The translations under genes were made by a program, and so were the position numbers. A stretch of DNA of 64,000 nt. Source: Rhizomys pruinosus (Eukaryota; Chordata; Mammalia; Rodentia; Spalacidae). Below, piece after piece: positions 21,887 to 34,169 of this stretch; within the stretch, counting starts at the first letter, position 1; every line of letters starts with the position of its first letter. Where the stretch lies: NCBI GenBank assembly GCA_009823505.1, contig VZQC01013986.1:1019886-1083885 (forward strand), written 5' to 3'. The notes beneath the pieces were generated by a model. That model had not been told where the DNA came from and searched no databases. It worked only from the letters and a program-made list of their open reading frames with translations.

Positions 21887-23280
21887 GAGATCTCCCGAGA
21901 ACAGCTCAGGCAAGCGTAGGTAGGTGGATAGAAGCTGAGTGCTTCAGCAAGGCTGATTGTTGATTGATTTCATCTAGTTAATCCGTTAATCCAGTTGTCT
22001 TTGGCTTGGTTGGCTTTTGTGGCTGTGGGGGCGGAGTTATCCTCCCAGCCAGTAAGGTAGGGCTGTGTGAGTCTCGATCTGAGATCTTCCGAGAACAGCT
22101 CAGGCAAGAGCAGGTGCCGGGGCGCTGGCTAAAGAGCCCGTCCACAGTTGGTCGTCTCGTCCTGTCCCCCCGTGTCCCACCGTGTGTTCCCCCCCCCAAC
22201 TGAGATTATGAAGGCATCTGAAGGAGGCAAGCAAAGCAAGCCTTCAACACAGTGAAGAGGCATTTAGGACCTACATTGGAATACAGGCAATGAGAAGCTC
22301 ATGGCACAGGAGGATCACTAAGAAGAGACCAACACATGGAAAGGGGCAGGAAAATCCCCCATGAAGCTCTACCAACCCTAGGGAAGATTCCTACAGTGGG
22401 ATCCCCATGGGGATGGCCCAGGACACAGAATCCAGAAACACAATTGGGAACATATTTAAAGAACTACAAATTATAAAGAGCAAATAAAGAACTAAGAAGA
22501 CAATGAAGAACTCAAGAAGAAGGACCTAGAGAGAGAAGAGAATGCAAACTCCGGAGGAAACTGGAAACACTGAAAAGATCCCATGCTGAAAAAGATAAGA
22601 AACACAACCCACGAAAAAGCAAAGAGCTACAGAAGAGATTGAGAAGCTCCAAAAAGAAGTAGAAATTACTAAAGAAATCCAGAAGAGGAAAATGAAAAAG
22701 GAAGCAAACACTCATCCAATCAAGGGAAAGGAGATGGAAAAAGCCTCAGAACAGCAGAATGGAGGAAGCAGAACAAAGAATATCCAGACCTGGAAGATAA
22801 CACAGCAACAACTAAAAACCTCAAGGAAAGATTATGAAAAATTAAAAATACACAAAAGTGGAAACAACCCAGGAACTGGTGGGACACTATGAAAAGGATC
22901 GAACCTCTGCATCATAGGAGTAGAGGAAGGACACAGAATCCCAAGAGAATGGTATTTATCAGATCTTCAACACGAATAATAGAAAACAAATTCCCCAAAC
23001 TAAAAAAGACAAACCAATACAAATACAGAAGCACACAAGAACCCAACAGACAAGATTAGAAAAGAAATTCTCCACAACCACATCATAGTCAAACTGGCAA
23101 ATGGTCAACATGGTAAAAAGAAGCACACAGACCTATCATCATAACCCTAAATATTAATGGCTATATTCCCCAATCAAAAGACATAGACTGGGAGATTGGA
23201 TTAGGAAACAGAATCCATCCATATGCTGTTTACAAGAAACACATCTCCTTCAAGGACCGACACCACCTTAAAGTGAAAGG

Positions 23281-23763
23281 ATGGAAAAAAAATTCCAAGC
23301 AAATGGTACCAAAAGAAGAAAGCAGGTGTTGCTACTTAATATCAGACAAAATAGACTTCAAAGTAAAAGAATCAGAAGAGACAAAAGAAGGTATTACATC
23401 TTTATCAAAGAAACAATTCAAGAAGATTTCACAATCATGAATATATATGTACCAAACTCCGGTGCACCAAACTTTATAAAGACAATTCTCGAGGACCACA
23501 AGTCACACACTAACCCCAGTACATCCATAGTAGGGGATTTCAATACCCCACTGAGTCCTCTGGATAGGTCAACAGGGCAAAGAATAAACAGAGAGACATC
23601 TGAACTGAACGATATGATACATCAAATGGACCTCATAGACCTCTACCAACATTCCACCCTAATACCAGAGACTACACTTTCTACTCAGCACCCCATGGAA
23701 CATTCTCAAAATCAACACCTATGGGACACAGAAGAAACCTCCACAAATACAAAAAAAGACTGA
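23281..23763 (+). pseudogene. LINE-1 ORF2 endonuclease fragment
   Basis: An open stretch of 160 codons from the apurinic/apyrimidinic-like endonuclease domain of L1 ORF2p. Recognisable motifs are MNIYVPNSGAPNFI, the catalytic-type block IVGDFNTPLSPLDRSTG (residues about 83-99), and NDMIHQMDLIDLYQHSTL. It is bounded by frameshifts and has no native start, so it is a remnant of the surrounding LINE-1. Confidence 0.85.
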
Positions 23764-26403
23764 AATAATTTCATGCATTCTATCAGAACAGGTGCAATAA
23801 AGCTCAACAACAACACTAGGATAAGCCCTACTACCTACAAGAAACATATGTGGAGACTAAAACAATACACTTGTTAATAATGATGGGTCAGGAAAGAGAT
23901 AAAGAAAGAAATAAAAGAATTCTGGGAACTGAATGATAATGACAATTACAACACAACAAAACCTATGGATACCTTAAAAGCAGTCTAAGAGGGAAGTTTA
24001 GAGCCCTGGGTGCTCCTACATCGGAAAACAGAAGAGCCACAAGTTGAATGATCTAACACTATAGCAAAAGCACTTGAGAGGAGAACAACAGATGAACCCT
24101 AAATGCAACAGACGAAGAAATAACAAAAATCAGAGCAGGAATCAATGAAATAGAAACAAAGAAAGAAAACCATACAAAAATCAATGAGCCAAAAGTTGGT
24201 TCTTTGAGAGAATAAACATGATAGACGACCCCTAGCCCAGTTAACAAAAGAAGAAGGAACAACTCCAAATCAATACAATCCGTGATGAAATGAAAGGAAA
24301 TATCACACGGACAAGGAAAAGATCCAGAAATCATAGGGAAATTACAAGAAACCTATATTCTACCAAGTATTAAAACCTAGAAGAAAATGGATGAATATCT
24401 GAAATCCGGGGACTCACCAAAGCTTGCCAAGAAGAGATCGCAGCTTAACACGACCCATAACATATAAGAAAAGAGGATGTAGTAAAAAACCCTCCAACTA
24501 AAAAAAGCCCAGGCCCAGACGGTGTTCACAGCAGAATTCTATAAAAATTTCCAAAAGACTTACAACCATTATTACTGAAACTGTTAGAAGTGTACAATCA
24601 GAGGGAATACTCCCAAATTTCTTCTATGAAGCCAGCATCACTCTATTACAACAAGCCAGGCAAAGACAACTAAAAAGGAGAATTATAGACCCTCTCCCTC
24701 ATGAACACAGATGCCAAAAATTCTAAACCAGGTCTGGCAAATCGCATACAGACCACATCAAGAAGATCATCATCATGACCAAGTTGGATTCATACCACAA
24801 GATGCAGGGATGGTTCAACACCGTAAAATCAATAAAATCATCAACACATAAACGGATCAAAGACAAAAACCCTACCATCATCTCAATGATGCTGAAAACG
24901 CTTTGACAATAACCAGCATCCTTCATGCTTTAAAGTCCTAGAAGGAATTGGTTGGAGGGATCATTCCTCAATGTAATCAAAGCCATATACAGGAAACCCA
25001 CAGCCAATATTCACCTAAATGGGAAATGACCGAACATTCCCTTTGAAGTAGGAACTCGGAAGGCGCCCCCCGGTCACCACTCTCTTCCTATAGTGCTTGA
25101 AAAGCTCGAGAGGCAATAAGGCAGAAAAAGGAAATTAAAGGAGCCAGCTAATTGGAAAAGGAAGTCAAGCATCCCTATTTGCTATGATATGATTTTGTTT
25201 ACTTAAGGGATGCTAAAACTCCACAAGAAAACTCCTAGAAACGATTAACCGCTTCAGGCAAGTGACAGGATACAAAATTAACCTTAAAAAAATCAATGGC
25301 CTTTTATACACCCAGAACAAGCAACTGGAGAAGCATATAGAAGACCTTCCCACTCACATAGGCCTCAAAACACATAAAATACCTAGGAACAAAACTAACC
25401 AAAGGACACCAAAGATCTCTACAACAAATAATTTTAAACCTTTAAAGAAAGAAATTGAAGAAGACATTCAGAAGATGGAAAAACCTCCCATGCTCATGGA
25501 TTGGGAAAATTAACATTGTAAAATGTCCATTTTTACCAAAACTCTTGTATAGATTTAACACATTCCAATTAAAATCCCCACAAGAGTTTCATCACAGGCT
25601 TGGAAAAAAAGTTCTTTAAATTCATTTTGAATAAACAAAAGGCCCTGGAATAGCCAAAGCAACCCTGATTGAAAAGAGCTACACAGGGGGATCTCTAATA
25701 CCGACTTCAAATATACTAAAGGGTATAGTCAAAAAACCTGGTACTGGCACAAAAAAACAACCTGCTGACCAATGGAACAAAACGAGATCCAAATCTGAGC
25801 ACTACAATTTCACCATCTTATATTTGACAAGGGGCCAAGAAGCCACAATGGAGAAAAGACAGCATCTTCAGCAAGTGGTTGTTGGCCAAAACTGGATCAC
25901 CACTTGTAGAAGAATGAATTAAACGCCTACCTCTCGGGCCTGTACAAAAGTCAACTCCAGATTGGATCAAAGACATCAACGTGAAACCCCAACTCTGAAG
26001 GTGATGAAGAAGAAAAAGTTGGCAGCAGTACAAAACATGGCCTAGGAAAAGCATCCTAAATCAGACAGCAGTGTGCAAGAATAAGGTAGCAATTGACAAA
26101 TGGGCTCATTAAACTCAAAAGCTTCTGTACATCACAAGAAAACAATCAAAGGAAGTGAAGAGAATCCCACAGGAAGGGAGGAAACTTCACCGCAGAAACA
26201 CTGACAAAGCATTGATTTCCAGATTATAAAACTACCAAAAAAACAAAAAAGAAAACAAATGACCACTCAATAGATGGAGCAAAGACTGAACAGAGGACTT
26301 CACAAGTGAGGAATTAGAATATGTCTGAGAAAACACCTTAAGAAGTGTTCAACATCACTAATCATTAATGGAAATGAAATCAAAACACTTAAGATATCAT
26401 CTT

Positions 26404-26641
26404 GGGCTGGAGGAGAATGCCTGCGGGGTTAAGAGCGCCGACCCCGTCTTAAGAGGACCTGGGTTCGATCCCCAGCACCGACATGGCGGCCGAGAACGTC
26501 TGAAACTCCAGTTCCGGAGAACTCCAGTTCCAGGGAATCTGACACCCTCTTCTGCACTCTGCGCGTTGTGCAACACGGGTGCCCAGACTTGCATGCAGAC
26601 AGTACATTCATCCAATACAGAAAAAATAAAATTAATAAAAA
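26404..26641 (+). mobile_element. B2 SINE inside the LINE-1
   Basis: B2 with many single-base losses relative to its neighbours (for example ggctggaggagaatgcctg for the usual head). The target repeat agatatcatctt / aagtatcatctt at 26392-26403 and 26642-26653 marks insertion into LINE-1 sequence. Confidence 0.85.
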
Positions 26642-27444
26642 AAGTATCATCTTACTCCAATAAGACTGGTAGGTATCAGGATAGAAAACAAATGTTACCA
26701 CGTGCTGGAGAGGTTGTGGGGAAGGGGAACACTCATCCACTGCTGGTGGGAATGTAAACTGGTACAGCCACTATGGACAAGCAGTGTGGAGAACCCTTGG
26801 GAAGACTTGGAATGACTTGCCACCACCCAGCCATACCACTCTGGGCATGTACCCACAAGACTCACCCCACCGCAGAGATACATGTAGGCCATGTTTATTG
26901 CAGCTCTCTTCACAATAGCAAGGAGCTGGAACCAACCCAAATGTCCTCACTGATGAGTGGATAGAGAAAATGTGGTACATCTACACAGTGGAGTTCTATG
27001 CAGCAGTAAAGAAAGACAGAAAATGCGGGAAAATGGCTGGAGCTAGAGGACCTCATGCTCAGTGAAGTAACACAGTACAGAAAAACAAACGATGAATGGT
27101 ATCCCTCATCGTGGATGCTAGTGCCAATTACCTAGTTGTATTTCTTGTGTAGGGCCCCTGAGTTTTGTCCAAAGAGTGGGCATGATGCATTATTGGAAAC
27201 AACAACAACAACAACAACAACAGAAAGGACTGCATCAAGAAGAACTGACTGAAGCAGTGAACTTCTGCTCCAAACAGTCAATTCCATGAGAAATTGAGAA
27301 AGACTGAGAAAAAGATGAAAAGCATAGTTGGCAGATGCATGAACGGAGGGGGTGGAGAGTGTGGGGGGGAACACGGGTCTAGATGGGTGAAAAAAATAAA
27401 AATAATTATTAAAAAAATTTATTTTCCTGAAAAAAAAAAAAAAT

Positions 27445-27565
27445 TGATAAACAGGACCTCTATCCTTATTTGTCTGGCTGAGTGGATATGACCAAAGGAT
27501 TAGGAGGTCTAATCACTGGAGGCCCAGGTATTGTTGGCATGTGATCCCCTAGGTGGGAAATGGTA
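27445..27565. repeat. Right part of a dispersed repeat split by the LINE-1
   Basis: The segment tttgtctggctgagtggata to tgatcccctaggtggg matches 32985-33080 at about 85% by eye. With 21855-21885 on the other side of the LINE-1 it rebuilds the arrangement seen uninterrupted at about 32920-33080. Confidence 0.7.
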
Positions 27566-27843
27566 TTTTTGTCAAAAAATTTCCCACCATCTACAGAGAC
27601 AGTCACAATTTTTTCCATAGACAGTAATTAATGTCCTAATATTGAACCAGTTGATCTTCTAAGAGAATATCACTGAGTGATGGTATAGTCTTTTTGGTAG
27701 CGTTTCATTACATATTATCACTAATCATGAAACTACATTCATTTGCAGTTTTCTTCATACTGTGTTTACCTGATTTACGTTATCAGTGTGGTATTAGTTT
27801 CAGAAAAGGACCTATGAAGAATTCTCTGGCCATTTCAATGCTT
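27566..27843. other. Intron sequence, nothing recognised
   Basis: AT-rich sequence without a recognisable element. Confidence 0.4.
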
Positions 27844-27858
27844 AAGAATAATTTATAG

Positions 27859-28078
27859 GGGCTGGAGAGATGGCTCAGTGGTTAAGAGCACCACCAACTG
27901 CTCTTGCAGAGGACCTGGGTTCAATGATGCACGCCTTTAATCCTAGCACTTGGGTGGCAGAGGCAGGCAGATCTCTGTGACATCAAGGCCAGCCTGGTTT
28001 ACAAGAGTGAGTTCCAGGCCAGTTGGGGCTACAGGGAGACCCTGTCTCAAAAAAAAAAAAAAAAAAGACCAAAATAAA
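27859..28078 (+). mobile_element. Chimeric SINE: B2 head joined to a B1 body
   Basis: It starts as a B2 (ggggctggagagatggctca) and keeps both pol III boxes up to gggttcaat. It then switches within a few bases to B1 at atgcacgcctttaatcc and runs to the B1 end and an A-tail. A 15-bp TSD, aagaataatttatag, lies at 27844-27858 and at 28079-28093, so the fused element was inserted as one unit. The satellite begins immediately after the right TSD. Confidence 0.88.
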
Positions 28079-28093
28079 AAGAATAATTTATAG

Positions 28094-31000
28094 AAAAGTA
28101 GGACTATTTATACACCAGTAGGACTATTTATAGTCAGGATCAGTAGGACTATTTATAGACCAGTAGGACTATTTATAGGACAGCAGGACTATTTATAGGA
28201 CAGCAGGACTATTCATAGAACAGTAGGACTATTCATAGAACAGTAGGACTATTTATAGTAGACAGTAGGACTATTTATAGATCAGTAGGAATATTTATAG
28301 ACAGGTAGGACTATTTATAGGCCAGCAGGACTATTTATAGGCCAGCAGGACTTATAGGACAGCAGACTATTATAAAAGTAGTTATAGGACAGCAGTACTA
28401 TTTATAGGACAGTAGACTATTTATAGACAGTAGTGACATATTTATAGACCAGTAGGACTATTTATAGACCAGTAGGACTATTTATAGTACAGCAGGATTA
28501 TTTATAGAAGAGCAGGACTATTTATAGGACAGCAGGACTATTTATACACCAGTAGGATTTAAGCTAGGCTATTTATAGGCAGCAGCTTGGCAGGACTATT
28601 TATAGGAAGCAGTATATTTAGAGTACTATTTATAGGACCAGTGACTATTTATAGGACAGCAGTACTATTTATAGGACAGCAGTACTATTTATAGGACAGC
28701 AGGACTATTTATAGGACAGCAGGACTATTATGACAGTTAGAGACTTAGACCAGTAAATTTAGGAGCTAGTATTATGAAAGTAGGCTTTACACAGTAGGAC
28801 TATTTATAGGACAGTAGGACTATTTATAGGACAGTAGGACTATTTATAGGACAGTAGGACTATTTACAGGCAAGTAGGACCAGTAGGAATATTTATAGAC
28901 CAGTAGGACTATTTATAGGACAGCAGGACTATTTATAGGACAGGACTATTTATAGACCAGTAGGACTATTTCATAGGACAGTAGACAAAGACTATTTATA
29001 GATCAGTAGGACATATTTATAGACAGTAGGACTATTATTGGACAGCTAGGACTATTTATACACGCAAGTAGGACTATTCAGTAGACAGTATTATAGACCA
29101 GTAGGACTATTTATAGGACCAGTAGGACTATTTATAGGAAGCAGGACTATTTATATAAAGCAGGACTATTTATAGGAACAGTAGGGCTATTTATAGGACG
29201 CAGATATAGGACAACGTAGGACTATTTATAGGACAGCAGGACTATTTATAGGACAGCAGGACTATTTATAGGACAGGACTATTTATAGAACAGATAGGAC
29301 TATTTATAGGACTATTCTATAGGACCAGATAGGAACTATTTAACAGAGGACATATAGGACCAGCAGGAATATTTATAGACCAGTAGGACTATTTATAGGA
29401 CAGTAGGACTATTTACAGGCAAGTAGGACGCAGAATATAGACCAGTAGGACTATTCATAGGACAGTAGGACTATTTATAGAACAGCAGGACTATTCATAG
29501 GACAAGTAGGACTATTTATAGGACAGTAGGACTATTTATAGGACAGCTAGACTATTTATAGGACAGAGACTATTTATAGGACAGCAGGACTATTTATAGG
29601 ACAGAGGACTATTTATAGGACAGCTAGACTATTTATAGGACAGCTAGGACTATTTATAGGACAGCTAGGACTATTTATAGGACAGCAGGACTATTTATAG
29701 AGCAGCAGGACTATTTATAGGACAGCAGGGACTATTTATAGAGACAGCAGGTACTATTTAGTAACAGCAGGACGTATTATAGGACAGCAGGACTATTATA
29801 GACAGCAGGACTATTTATAGAGCAGTAGGGCTGCTGTTCTATAAAGACAGCAGGCAGACTAGCTATTTATAGGACAGCAGGACTATCATAGAGACAGAAG
29901 GACTATTCATAGAGACAGTAGGACTATTTATAGGACAGCAGGACTATTTATAGGACAGCAGTACTATTTATAGGACAGCAGGACTATTTATAGAACAGTC
30001 AGGACATTGAGCAGGACTATTTATAGAACATTAGGGCTATTTATAGGCACAGCAGGACTATTATAGGACAGCAGGACTATTCATAGGACAGTAGGACTAT
30101 TTATAGGACAGCAGGAGATTATAGCGGATTTCATAGACAGGTACAGAACAGTAGACTATTTAAGTAGGACTATTCTAGAACAGTACTATTCATAACATAG
30201 GACAAGACAGTGACTATTTATAGCGCAGTACTATTTATAGGCACAGTAGGACTATTTATAGGAGCAGCAGATTTGGACAGGTATTTATAGGACAGCAGGA
30301 CTATTTATAGACCAGTAGGACTATTTATAGACCAGTAGCTTGAATAGGCTATTTATAGGACAGCTAGGACGTATTTATAGAACAGTAGGACTATTTATAG
30401 ACCAGTAGGACTATGTAGCAGCAGGACTATTTATAGTACAGTAGGCTATTTATAGGAACAGTAGGACTATTTATAGGACAGCAGGGTATTATAGGAAGCA
30501 GTTTTAGAAACGACTTTATAGACGAGGACTATTTCAGGCAGGACTTATAGAACATTAGGCCAGGTATTTAGGACAGCAGGACTATTTATAGAGCAGTAGG
30601 ACTATTTATAGTCATCAGTAGGCTATTTATAGACCAGTAGGACTATTTGCATGAGGTATGACAGTAGGACTATTTATAGGACAGCTAGGAGCTATTTATA
30701 GAACAGTAGGACTATTATAACAGGCAAAGACAGCAGGACTATTCATAGAACAGATAGGACTATTTATAGGACAGTAGGACTATTTATAGAGACAGTAGGA
30801 CTATTTATAGGACCAGTAGGACTATTTGATAGGACAGCAGGAGTATTTATAGAACAGTAGGACTATTTATAGAACAGCAGGACTATTAGAATGCAGATAT
30901 TCATAGGACAATAGACTTTCTATAGAGACAGCAGACTATTTATAGGACAGCAGTACTATTTATAGGACAGCAGTACTATTTATAGGACAGCAGACTATTT

Positions 31001-32557
31001 ATAGGACAGCAGTACTATTTATAGGAACAGCAGTGACTATTTATAGGACAGCAGTACTATTTATAGGACAGCAGACTATTTATAGGACAGCAGACTATTT
31101 ATAGGAAGCAGGTATTACACCAGGACTATTTATAGAACATTAGGGCATTTTAGACACAGATATTATAGGACAGCAGGACTTATAGCTAGACTATGACGAG
31201 ATTGACGAGGCATATAGTCCAGTAGCTATTTATGGCCATGGCTATAGAGCACAGACTTTCAGAGCAGCAGAGTATTTATAGGACAGCAGGACTATTTCTA
31301 GGGCAGTAGGACTATTTATAGAACAGTATAGGCTATTTATAGGCAGATTATGAACAGTAGGACTATTTATAGGACAGCAGTACTATTTATAGGACAGCAG
31401 GACGTATTTATAGAGACAGCAGGACTATTTATGCAGTAGACTATTTTAGAGGACTATTTATAGGACAGCAGGACTATTATAGAACAGAGCTATTTATAGG
31501 ACTATTTATAGAAGCCAGTCAGGACTATTTATAGAAGCAGTCAGGACTATTATAGACAGCAGGACTATTTATAGACAGCAGGACGTATTTATAGACCAGC
31601 AGTGCTATTTTAGACAGCAGGACTATTTATAGAGCAGATAGGACTATTTATACAGTTAGGACAGCAGGACTATTTATTGAGACAGCAGGACTATTATAGA
31701 CAAGAGGACTATTTATAGGACAGCAGACTATTTATAGGACTAGCAGTACTATTTATAGGACAGCAGTACTATTTATAGGACAGCAGTACTATTTATAGAC
31801 AGCAGGAATAGACGCACTATTTATAGGACAGCAGACTATTTATATGGACAGCAGGACTATTTATAGGACAGCAGTACTATTTATAGGACAGCAGACTATT
31901 TATAGGACAGCAGTGACTATTTATAGGACAGCAGTACTATTTATAGGACAGCAGAGCTATTTATAGACAGCAGACTATTTATAGGACAGTAGTACTATTT
32001 ATAGGACAGCAGACTATTTATAGGACAGCAGGACTATTTATAGGACAGCAGGACTATTTATAGAACAGCAGGACTATTTATAGGACAGCAGGACTATTTA
32101 TAGAACAGCAGGACTATTTATAGGACAGCAGGACTATTTATAGAACAGCAGGACTATTTATAGGACAGCAGGACTATTTATAGAACAGCAGGACTATTTA
32201 TAGGACAGCAGGACTATTTATAGAACAGCAGGACTATTTATAGGACAGCAGGACTATTTATAGAACAGTAGGGCTATTTATAGGCCAGCAGGACTATTTA
32301 TAGAACAGCAGGACTATTTATAGAGCAGCAGGACTATTTATAGAACAGCAGGACTATTTATAGGACAGTAGGACTATTTATAGGACAGCAGGACTATTTA
32401 TAGAACAGCAGGACTATTTATAGAACAGTAGGACTATTTATAGAATAGCAGGACTATTTATAAAACAGTAGGACTATTTATAGAATAGCAGGACTATTTA
32501 TAGAACAGTAGGACTATTTATAGGACAGCAGGACTATTTATAGAACAGTAGGACTAT
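28094..32557. repeat. 4.5-kb satellite of a 20-bp unit with MEF2 / TATA-like motif
   Basis: A tandem array of the 20-mer ggactatttataggacagca. Common variants are gtagg for gcagg and gaac or gacc for ggac. It would hold about 220 units if complete. Almost every unit contains CTATTTATAG, which fits the MEF2 consensus YTA(W)4TAR exactly. The opposite strand, which is the sense strand of Ppp2r3a, reads CTATAAATAG, a TATA-box-like string. The last 27 or so units (about 32012-32550) are in perfect 20-bp register, and the left edge is nearly so. The interior (about 28350-32000) has frequent 1-3 base losses and gains. The array lies in the intron between exons 39029-39131 and 9425-9499, starting right after the TSD of a chimeric SINE. 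Confidence 0.95.
32041..32280. repeat. 40-bp dimeric higher-order repeat at the satellite's right edge
   Basis: Twelve consecutive 20-bp units alternate strictly between ...tataGGAC... and ...tataGAAC..., giving six 40-bp dimers without an indel. This is the mark of local amplification by dimers inside a monomeric array. Confidence 0.9.
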
Positions 32558-33460
32558 CTGGTGATTGAAGATTTGGACAGATTCCCCTGGCTCTGTTTAT
32601 TTTCTGGGAAGCAGTTATTTAGTATCTTTACTATTTCCACAGGAATTAGTTGCAGTTTTCAAATCAAATGGGGTCAATCTAGATGAAATGCATCTTCTTA
32701 GAAAATTGTACTTTCATCTATGTTTTCAAATTTATTTCCATAAGGTTTTTATGACACCCCATGTTTTTTTTTTTGCCTAAAAAAGCTAAGAATTTTATTT
32801 TCATATTTTACAATACCAATGAAAATTTCACTTTTTGTGGTTCCACTTCTTCCTTAAACTATTCTGATAAGAAGAGGGAAGCATGTTTTCCTTGCTATGC
32901 TGTTACAAAATATCCAGAGTTATGGTACCATGATTTCCTGGTGAAATAAAAGGAAAGTGATACAACGAGGCCTTCCTTCTATCCTTGTTTGTCTGGCTGA
33001 GTGGGTGTGACCAAGGGATTAGCAGATCTGATCACCGGAGGCCCAGACATTGTTGGCATGTGATCCCCTAGGTAGTCTCCTTCAGGTACCACTGGCATCT
33101 TCCCAGAAGGAAAAGCTTATCGCTGACATCCTATGACAGCTGCACCTGACATTCTCTTTACATCCTACCTACCCTGCAGAGGGTCACTCTCAAAGAATCA
33201 TGGGTGAGATATATATTCCAGTAGTTACAATAAAACTTGGGCATCTTGCCCTACAGGCTATTGACCACTCTGTTTTATGCCTCCTGGAAATGACACACAC
33301 AATTCTAAGACAATCTTTTGACTTTAAGTTTTCTTCTGTTTAAATGTATTTCCTCCTTGATATTTCTCATTTTATATATTAGTGCTTTTTCCTTTTACTC
33401 TTTAAAAATATATTTACTTGTTTCTTTTAAAATTAATTTTTAAAGCTAGTATACAAAGTG
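32558..33460. other. Intron sequence right of the satellite, with a dispersed repeat copy
   Basis: Mostly unassigned. About 32920-33080 is the uninterrupted partner of the LINE-1-split repeat. No exon-like frame with splice borders was seen. Confidence 0.5.
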
Positions 33461-33860
33461 ATGGTTTCTATCTCAGCATGTTCATGCATATTTAGACTTT
33501 GTTCTTATTTATCTCACTTATTTGTGCATTTCCTTATTCCCCCAGTCCCTCCTTTTGTGTCAGGTGTATTCCATTATCCTCCCAGTCCCTTACCCTTAAG
33601 CTCTCTTCCTCCTTTCTCAGGGTCTTCTTTATACTTCCATGCCCTCATCCCATATAAATTTAACTATGGAGTCCTCAAGAGAGAAACATGCAGTACTTGT
33701 CTGAGTTTGGCTTATTTCACGTAATGATCTCCAAGTCTATCCTTTTCTTTTCCTCTGCAAATGTCATGATTTAATTTCTTTCATGGCTGAAAAAAATTCC
33801 ATTGTATGTATGTAACACTTCATTTCTTTTGATATAATCAGCTGTTAATCTATTTTGTTA
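33460..33860 (-). mobile_element. Old LINE-1 fragment, minus strand
   Basis: The pattern cttatttcacgtaatgatct then aaaattccattgtatgtatg is typical of antisense L1 3' sequence; highly diverged. Confidence 0.45.
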
Positions 33861-34019
33861 ATATTATCTAACACTAAGATTTCAACTTAGCAAAAGTACT
33901 ATTGATTTCCTATTCTCTGCCTCCTTAATTTTTTATCATTATTGAGGCTAGATGATGATGGGTTATGAGGGTTCACTATACCATTCTTTATGCATTTGTG
34001 TGTGCTAAAAATTCCTATA

Positions 34020-34150
34020 ATAAGGCTGGGAATAGTGGTGTACATCTGTAACCCCAGAAATCAGGAGGTTCAGTAGACTGTGAGATTAAGGACAGCCTGG
34101 ATTCCATGGTTCGTTTAAGGCTAGTCCAAGATAGATAGTAAAATCTTGTT
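34020..34150 (+). mobile_element. Old B1-like SINE
   Basis: Diverged B1 with gtggtgtacatctgtaaccc and an incomplete tail. Confidence 0.5.
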
Positions 34151-34169
34151 TCAGAAAACACTTTCCATG

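Larger units (their letters stand above)
21887..27432 (+). mobile_element. Nearly full-length LINE-1, ORFs broken
   Basis: The 5' UTR is recognisable by two copies of the monomer start gagatctyccgagaacagct at 21887 and 22081 (period 194), followed by GC-rich sequence to about 22200. A charged, coiled-coil-like ORF1 region lies around 22440-22900. ORF2 follows from about 23150: endonuclease at 23281-23763, reverse transcriptase around 24500-25540 (fragments such as TGYKINLKK and KKEIEEDIQKMEKPP), and a C-terminal/3' region with gctggtgggaatgtaaactgg at 26740. It ends in an A-run at about 27432. Many frameshifts occur in all frames. A B2 sits inside at 26404-26641. It is transcribed opposite to Ppp2r3a. 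Confidence 0.9.

Noticed and set aside
23281..23763. 160-codon frame as a functional endonuclease
   Set aside because: It is a LINE-1 ORF2 fragment bounded by frameshifts, with no complete partner domains in frame.
28094..32557. Satellite as a CRISPR-like array or centromere
   Set aside because: No unique spacers between units, and the host is mammalian; the array sits in a gene intron and is far too short for a centromere.
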